From: Acidobacterium sp049965615
GTDB lineage: Bacteria > Acidobacteriota > Terriglobia > Terriglobales > Acidobacteriaceae
Direction: 5' to 3'
Length of the DNA: 64,000 nucleotides
Assembly: GCA_049965615.1 (NCBI GenBank)
Contig: JBMFWD010000005.1
Coordinates: 1 to 64,000, forward strand
How positions within the stretch are numbered: position 1 is the stretch's first letter; each line of letters begins with the position of its first letter. Below are positions 58,751-64,000 of this stretch, in pieces. A program made the translations under genes and the position numbers. The notes beneath the pieces were generated by a model. The model was not told where the DNA came from. It did not search any database and saw nothing but the letters and a program-made list of their open reading frames with translations.

Positions 58751-61700
58751 AGACTTCGACGCCCCGCTCTTCGCCGCGCAAACACCGCAGCCGCAACCAT
58801 CCCAATCTTCCACCAACACGCCCATCGACCAACCCCAGCGCGATCGCGCCATTCAGGTCAACGGATCCTTCATCGTCCAGGCACCCGCCGGCTCCGGCAA
58901 AACCGATCTCCTCACCCGACGCTTCCTCGCCCTGCTTGCGGAAGCTCCCATCGACTCCCCCGACCAGATCCTCGCCATCACCTTCACCCGTGCGGCAACC
59001 GCGGAAATGCGCAACCGCATCCTCTCCGACCTCCGCCGCGCAGCCGCCACGCCACCCTCCACCAGCGATGACGAACGTATCCAGTTCGCCCGCCGCGCGC
59101 TCGCCCGCTCCCAGCAGGCCGGCTGGCACATCCTCGAGCAGCCCAATCTCCTCCAGATCGAAACCATCGATTCCCTCTGCATGCGCATCGCACAGGGCCA
59201 GCCCCTCACCGCGCGACTCGGCGGACGCCTCGAACCCGTCGAAGACGCCAACGCCCTCTATCAGGAAGCCGCCCGCAGAACCATTCGTAACCTCGGCGGT
59301 GACAATTCCGAGCTCAACGACGCCATCGAGCATCTCCTCGCCCTGCGCGACAACAATCTCGCCGACTGCGAAACCCTCATCGCCAACATGCTCGCCCGCC
59401 GCGACCAGTGGGAAGCCGACTTCCCCATGCAGGGCAAAGTCGACTGGAACCACCTCCGCTCCATCCTCGAGAAACCCCTCCGCGAAGAAGTCTCCCGCAC
59501 CCTCACCCGAGCACGCACTCTTCTGCTTCACCACGCAGCCGTTGCGGAAGAACTCCTGCTGGTCGCCCATCAGGCTTCACGGAATCGCGAAGACGGCGCG
59601 CTGGCACTCCTCGCGCACGCAACTGAGCTTCCACCACCAACCAGTCCCGAACACTGGCAGGCCATCAGCACGTTCCTCCTGAAAAAGAACGGCGACTGGT
59701 ATACAAAATTCAATGCCCGCAATGGCCTCCCGGCCGGCAAGGCCGGCTCGGACGAAAAGGAATGGAACCAGCGCGGCAATTCTCTACTGGATCGCCTCCG
59801 TAATATCCCCGGCCTTCACGAATCCCTCCGCGCCATCCGCACCCTGCCCGCCCAGCGCTACACAGACGATCAGTGGACCACCCTGCGCCATCTCTTCACC
59901 ACGCTCTACTACTCCCTCGCCGAACTCCGCGTCCTCTTCGCACAACGCAATCAAATCGACTTCCTCTACAGCAGCAGCGCGGCCCTCGATGTCCTCCGCC
60001 ACAACATCGCCGGCTTCTCCTGGGCAGACAATATCCACCATCTCCTCGTCGACGAGTTTCAGGACACATCCCGCCGCCAGCACGACCTCATCGCCACCCT
60101 CGTCGCCCACTGGTCAGGCGACCCATCCCGCACCGTCTTCGCCGTCGGCGACCCCATGCAGTCCATCTACCTTTTCCGCCAGGCAGAAGTCGAACTCTTC
60201 GAGGCCGTGCGCAGAAACGGAATTCGTAACGACAACGGTTTCGTTTTCCCCCTCGAAGCCCTCACCCTTTCCGTCAACTTCCGCTCTCACGACCTGCTCA
60301 CCACTCCGCTCAATCAAGCTTTCGAGCCCGTATTCGCCGCAAACACAAACCCGCAAGCCTCGCCCGTCACCTTCACGCCCTCCACCGCGCACACCGCCGC
60401 GGTAGAAACCATCCATACGCCCGCCTTCCAGATCCACACTCAACTCCTCGACGCCGCCGACAAACAAAAGAAGCCCCAACGCAAGCTCGACCTTCAGCAC
60501 CGCGAAGCCAACCTCATCGCAGACATCATTCAGGCCCACCTGCCCCGCATCGAACAGGCCCGCCACGAACGCGCCGAATACCGCGTCGCCGTCATCGTTC
60601 GCAACCGCAGCCATCTCGCCGCCATCGCGCCCACGTTGCGTCGTCTCGGTATCCCCTACCGGGCCGTTGAAATCGAACCTCTCGCCGAGCGCCAGGAACT
60701 CCTCGACCTCAACTCCCTCATCCGCGCACTGCTCCACCCCATGGACCGCATCGCCTGGCTCGCCGTTCTTCGTGCGCCCTGGTGCGGCCTCACCCTCGCA
60801 GACCTCCACATACTCACCGGCTCTGACCATCCCTCCGCCCGCGCCACCCCCATGCTCGATCTCATCGAGCACAACCAGCAGCAACTTAATCCCGGCGCCC
60901 GCCAGCGCCTCCAGCGCACCGTCTCCATCCTCCGCCGCGCCCTCGACGCCCGCCCGCGTCAGTCGCAAATCGGCTCCTTCGCCGAGTGGATCGAGCGCAC
61001 ATGGCGCGCCCTCGGCGGCCACCTCTGCCTCAACGCCACCGCCCTTGAAAACTCCCAGGTCTTCTTCGCCCTCCTCGACTCCGTCGCACCTGACGCCGCG
61101 CAAATCCTCAGCGGCGAGTTCCAGCGGCAACTCGAAAAACTCTACGCCCAGCCCGACCCATCCGTCAGCGAAACCTGCGGCGTCCAGCTCATGACCATCC
61201 ACAAGGCCAAAGGCCTCGGCTTCGATGTCGTCATCGTCCCCGCCCTCGAGCGCGGCACCCGCCGGGAAGATCCCCCGCTCATCGCATCGCTTCAGCGCAG
61301 CAACCCGCAAACCGGTCAGCCCGAATACCTCATCGCCCCCATCGGCGAAAAAGGTGCACAGCAACACCGCATCTACGACTGGATCCAAAGCCAGATCAAG
61401 CACCGCAACGCCGAAGAAACCAAGCGCCTCTTTTACGTCGCCTGCACCCGCGCCCGCCAGGAACTCCACCTCATCGGCACCGCCTCCTTCAGCGACAAGG
61501 GCCTCGCCACACCGCGCCCCGGCTCACTGCTCCACACCGCATGGCCGGCCCTCGCCGCATTCTTCGAAGCCGCATACAACCAGCAACAGCCCGAACCCGC
61601 CCCGCAACCCTACGGCGCGGAAATCATCGCCTTCCCCACACCATCCCAGCCCGGAGAACTAGCGCAGGTCGCAGCCCAGACCGAAGCTCAGCCCGAGCCC

Positions 61701-62378
61701 ACGTTCCACCGTCTGCGCCTCGACGCCAACCTCGCACCCGCCTCCGCCAACGTAGCCATCGCCGCTGCTGCTCCTGCAAGCACCCAGGACCGCGAGTTCC
61801 ATCGCCCCGAAGGCTCACGCCTCGCCCGCGTCATCGGAAGCACGCTGCACCTCCTGCTCCAGCGTCTCGGCCCGCAAATCGCAGCCCAATCCATCCAGCC
61901 GGTGCATCTCGAATCCCAAATCACCGCACTGCTCCGCGCCTCCGCGCTCGACGCGCGCCAGTCGCAAACCGCCCTCCGCGAACTCCTCCAGATGATCGCC
62001 GCGTGCCAGGCCGACCCCATCGCCCGCTGGCTCCTCGCCGAACACCCCGGCGCGCAATCTGAGGCGTCATGGACAGGCTGGCTCAACGGCACGCTCCGCA
62101 CCCTCCGCGCCGACCGCATCTTCCACGCCGGCCCCGAGCCGCTCACCTCCGCCGGGCCGCAATGCCTCTGGATCATCGACTACAAAACCAGCCACAACGC
62201 TGCCGAAAATCTAGACGAATTCTTCGCCAGCCAGCGCCTCGCCTACAGCCCCCAGCTCGCCGCATACGCGCGCGTCGCCCGCGCCGCATCCTCAGCAATT
62301 GCAGACATGCCCGTGCGCCTCGGGCTGTACTACCCAGGGCTCACAGGCACAAAACGTTTTGACTGGTGGGAAGGTTAA
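58743..62378 (+). CDS. AddA-like helicase-nuclease (UvrD/RecB family)
   Basis: 1211 residues: superfamily-1 helicase followed by a RecB nuclease. Walker A is APAGSGKT (47-54), motif Ia ITFTRAATAEMRNRI, Walker B/II VDEFQDTS, III GDPMQSIYLFRQAE, V MTIHKAKGLGFDVVIVP, VI LFYVACTRARQELHL. The nuclease core is WIIDYKTSH near residue 1143, so both activities appear present. Together with the overlapping upstream gene it replaces RecBCD in processing DNA ends for RecA. The stop lies one base from the convergent phoU stop, leaving no room for a terminator. Confidence 0.92.
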   Translation: MPEDFDAPLFAAQTPQPQPSQSSTNTPIDQPQRDRAIQVNGSFIVQAPAGSGKTDLLTRRFLALLAEAPIDSPDQILAITFTRAATAEMRNRILSDLRRAAATPPSTSDDERIQFARRALARSQQAGWHILEQPNLLQIETIDSLCMRIAQGQPLTARLGGRLEPVEDANALYQEAARRTIRNLGGDNSELNDAIEHLLALRDNNLADCETLIANMLARRDQWEADFPMQGKVDWNHLRSILEKPLREEVSRTLTRARTLLLHHAAVAEELLLVAHQASRNREDGALALLAHATELPPPTSPEHWQAISTFLLKKNGDWYTKFNARNGLPAGKAGSDEKEWNQRGNSLLDRLRNIPGLHESLRAIRTLPAQRYTDDQWTTLRHLFTTLYYSLAELRVLFAQRNQIDFLYSSSAALDVLRHNIAGFSWADNIHHLLVDEFQDTSRRQHDLIATLVAHWSGDPSRTVFAVGDPMQSIYLFRQAEVELFEAVRRNGIRNDNGFVFPLEALTLSVNFRSHDLLTTPLNQAFEPVFAANTNPQASPVTFTPSTAHTAAVETIHTPAFQIHTQLLDAADKQKKPQRKLDLQHREANLIADIIQAHLPRIEQARHERAEYRVAVIVRNRSHLAAIAPTLRRLGIPYRAVEIEPLAERQELLDLNSLIRALLHPMDRIAWLAVLRAPWCGLTLADLHILTGSDHPSARATPMLDLIEHNQQQLNPGARQRLQRTVSILRRALDARPRQSQIGSFAEWIERTWRALGGHLCLNATALENSQVFFALLDSVAPDAAQILSGEFQRQLEKLYAQPDPSVSETCGVQLMTIHKAKGLGFDVVIVPALERGTRREDPPLIASLQRSNPQTGQPEYLIAPIGEKGAQQHRIYDWIQSQIKHRNAEETKRLFYVACTRARQELHLIGTASFSDKGLATPRPGSLLHTAWPALAAFFEAAYNQQQPEPAPQPYGAEIIAFPTPSQPGELAQVAAQTEAQPEPTFHRLRLDANLAPASANVAIAAAAPASTQDREFHRPEGSRLARVIGSTLHLLLQRLGPQIAAQSIQPVHLESQITALLRASALDARQSQTALRELLQMIAACQADPIARWLLAEHPGAQSEASWTGWLNGTLRTLRADRIFHAGPEPLTSAGPQCLWIIDYKTSHNAAENLDEFFASQRLAYSPQLAAYARVARAASSAIADMPVRLGLYYPGLTGTKRFDWWEG

Positions 62379-62379
62379 A

Positions 62380-63078
62380 TCAGTTCGCAGGCATGCTGCT
62401 TTGCGCGTCCGCTCCATCCGACTCGCGCACATGGTGCCGTACATCCGCGCCGCGCACCCAGAAAATCACGTCCTCGGCCACATTCGTCGCATGGTCGGCT
62501 ACTCGCTCCAGCGCACGGGAAATCATCAGCACATGCAGGGCCTGCGCCGCATACTCCGGCTTCTCTCTCATCATCGCCAGCACGGTCGCATGTGCGCTGC
62601 TGTTCAGCTTGTCCACGCTGTCATCCATCGTCAGCACCGCTTCCGCCATATCAGCGTCGGCCTCAATGAATGCTTGAATCGACTTGCGAACCATATCCGT
62701 CGCAAGGCTGCCCATCTTCGGAATATCCACCGGCACTTCCGCCTGCGGCAGCCGCTGCAGATCCCGCACCCGGTCACTGATGCTCCGCGCCGAGTCGCCC
62801 ACCCGCTCCAGGTCGGCATTAATCTTGATCACCGCCAGCGTAAACCGAAGGTCAATTGCCATCGGTTGTTCCATCGCCAGCAGGTCCAGCGCCATCTGGT
62901 CAATCTCGCGCTCAATCCGATTGATCGCCACTTCGCCCCGGTCCACCAGGTCGCAAATGGACAAATCACGCACCCGGTAAGCCTCTACCGCGCGCTGAAT
63001 CGACTGCTCCGCCATGCCCGCCATGACCAGCAGCTTCTCGTTCAAATCATCCAGACTGCGGTGAAATCGAAGACGCAT
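62380..63078 (-). CDS. phoU: Phosphate-signalling protein PhoU
   Basis: Helical protein of 232 residues with two PhoU repeats. Metal-binding acidic motifs are seen in INRIEREIDQMAL and INADLERVGDSA for the first repeat and ISRALERVADHATNVAED for the second. It links the Pst phosphate transporter to the phosphate kinase PhoR and keeps the Pho response off when phosphate is plentiful. It overlaps pstB by one base (TAATG). No phoR or phoB is in the window. Confidence 0.95.
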   Translation of the reverse strand: MRLRFHRSLDDLNEKLLVMAGMAEQSIQRAVEAYRVRDLSICDLVDRGEVAINRIEREIDQMALDLLAMEQPMAIDLRFTLAVIKINADLERVGDSARSISDRVRDLQRLPQAEVPVDIPKMGSLATDMVRKSIQAFIEADADMAEAVLTMDDSVDKLNSSAHATVLAMMREKPEYAAQALHVLMISRALERVADHATNVAEDVIFWVRGADVRHHVRESDGADAQSSMPAN

Positions 63079-63836
63079 TATCCAAACCTGCCCGTAATGT
63101 AATCTTCCGTCCTCTTGTCGCTCGGGTTTGTGAATATCTTGTGAGTCGAATCAAACTCGACAAGTCTCCCGTTCAAAAAGAACCCCGTCCGCTCTGCCAC
63201 GCGGGCCGCCTGCTGCATGTTGTGCGTCACAATCACAATCGTGTACTGCGACTTCAACTCAAAAATCAGGTCTTCAATCTTGGATGTCGAAACCGGGTCC
63301 AGCGCCGACGCCGGTTCATCCATCAGCATCACTTCCGGGTCCACCGCCAGGGCGCGCGCAATGCACAAACGCTGCTGCTGGCCGCCGGAAAGGCTCGCGC
63401 CGCTCTTCTTCTTCAGGTCGTTCTTCACTTCGTCCCAAAGCGCAGCCTTCTTCAGGGAGCGCTCCACGATCTCGTCCAGCGCACGCCGGTTCTTGAACCC
63501 GTTCAACCGCAGACCCGCGGACACGTTGTCGTAAATCGACATCGTCGGGAAAGGATTCGGCCGCTGAAACACCATCCCGATCCGCCGCCGTATCGCCACC
63601 GGCGACGATCCGTTGTACACGTCCACATCGCCAATCCGCACCGAACCCGTCACGCGAGCGCCCGGCGTCGTCTCGTGCATCCGGTTCAAACAGCGCACAA
63701 ACGTCGACTTGCCGCAGCCCGAAGGTCCAATCAGCGCCGTGCAATGGTTCGCCGGGATGTTCAGCGTAATATCGTGCAGCGTGTGATTCGAGCCGTACCA
63801 CGCATTCAAATCTTTTACTTCAATTCCGACACCCAC
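63078..63836 (-). CDS. pstB: Phosphate ABC transporter ATP-binding protein
   Basis: ATPase of the high-affinity phosphate importer, 252 residues. Walker A GPSGCGKSTFVRCLNRMHE, the signature LSGGQQQRLCIARALA, Walker B VMLMDEPASALDP and the switch His in VIVTHNMQQAAR are all intact; PstB-specific NPFPTMSIYDNV is present. phoU follows directly. The permease genes pstC and pstA would be expected upstream but lie outside the window, if present. Confidence 0.96.
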   Translation of the reverse strand: MGVGIEVKDLNAWYGSNHTLHDITLNIPANHCTALIGPSGCGKSTFVRCLNRMHETTPGARVTGSVRIGDVDVYNGSSPVAIRRRIGMVFQRPNPFPTMSIYDNVSAGLRLNGFKNRRALDEIVERSLKKAALWDEVKNDLKKKSGASLSGGQQQRLCIARALAVDPEVMLMDEPASALDPVSTSKIEDLIFELKSQYTIVIVTHNMQQAARVAERTGFFLNGRLVEFDSTHKIFTNPSDKRTEDYITGRFG

Positions 63837-64000
63837 GTCGTCTCGCCCCTTTCACAAACCCTGCCCTCATCTCCATACTACAAATCCGCAGGTGGCAATC
63901 CCGCCAAAAACGTTGCACAACTCGCACGCCTGCACGCGCTACCTGTCTCCCCCGAGAGGAACACCATCCCTACTAAGATAAATGCCCCAGTTGAACAACC
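63837..64000. other. Sequence upstream of pstB to the window end
   Basis: 164 bases with no frame that can be called. It is either a promoter region for pstB or a long spacer behind pstA. Confidence 0.35.

Noticed and set aside
60114..61469. 451-codon minus-strand frame inside the AddA-like gene
   Set aside because: Antisense shadow in high-GC DNA; the helicase motifs on the plus strand are continuous.

Overview
The window is high-GC bacterial DNA that most resembles an Acidobacteriota genome of the class Terriglobia (Terriglobus, Granulicella, Edaphobacter or Acidobacterium type). This is an inference from gene content: a sedolisin protease with Ig-like repeats and an internal membrane segment, a TonB receptor with an N-terminal carboxypeptidase-regulatory domain, an Asp-box propeller, a futalosine-pathway menaquinone gene and many Tat or Sec exported proteins. 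No rRNA, tRNA or CRISPR array was recognised.

Layout. 1-1.4 kb: an IS1595-type transposase cut by the window edge and one copy of an intergenic repeat. 1.4-4.2 kb: a histidine kinase, a sigma-54 response regulator and a degenerate receiver/pseudo-kinase protein, joined by ATGA overlaps. 4.5-5.3 kb: RNase PH. 5.3-6.6 kb: an AT-richer island with a frameshifted Tat-exported protein and a small membrane protein. 6.9-14.7 kb: LacD-type aldolase, a CocE-type hydrolase followed by a truncated Tat ORF, and a large sedolisin. 15-20.2 kb: acyl-CoA dehydrogenase, thiolase and dxs. 20.4-29 kb: an esterase, ThpR, an ATP-grasp protein, an aldo/keto reductase, a membrane protein, a PilZ protein paired with a phosphomimetic-looking LuxR regulator, an MFS transporter and a cytochrome P450.

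29-36.4 kb: a minus-strand cluster that reads as a deoxyribose-degradation route: ribokinase-family kinase, DeoC, and a double-domain ALDH16-type aldehyde dehydrogenase to remove acetaldehyde. It is headed by a membrane-anchored MutS-like ATPase, with mqnE just upstream. 36.5-43.8 kb: a thioredoxin-like secreted protein, a GNAT acetyltransferase, an Asp-box propeller and two tandem OmpA-like paralogs. 44-49.4 kb: an orphan nuoB diverging from the nitrogen operon amtB-glnK-glnD. 49.9-64 kb: a TonB receptor, MscL with a zinc ribbon, convergent CoA-transferase subunit genes separated by a VapBC module, an AddB/AddA-like nuclease-helicase pair, and phoU-pstB.

The best candidates for undescribed biology are the C-tract frameshifted Tat protein with its membrane partner (5.5-6.6 kb), the deoxyribose operon with a membrane MutS, and the REC/pseudo-DHp protein of the two-component operon.
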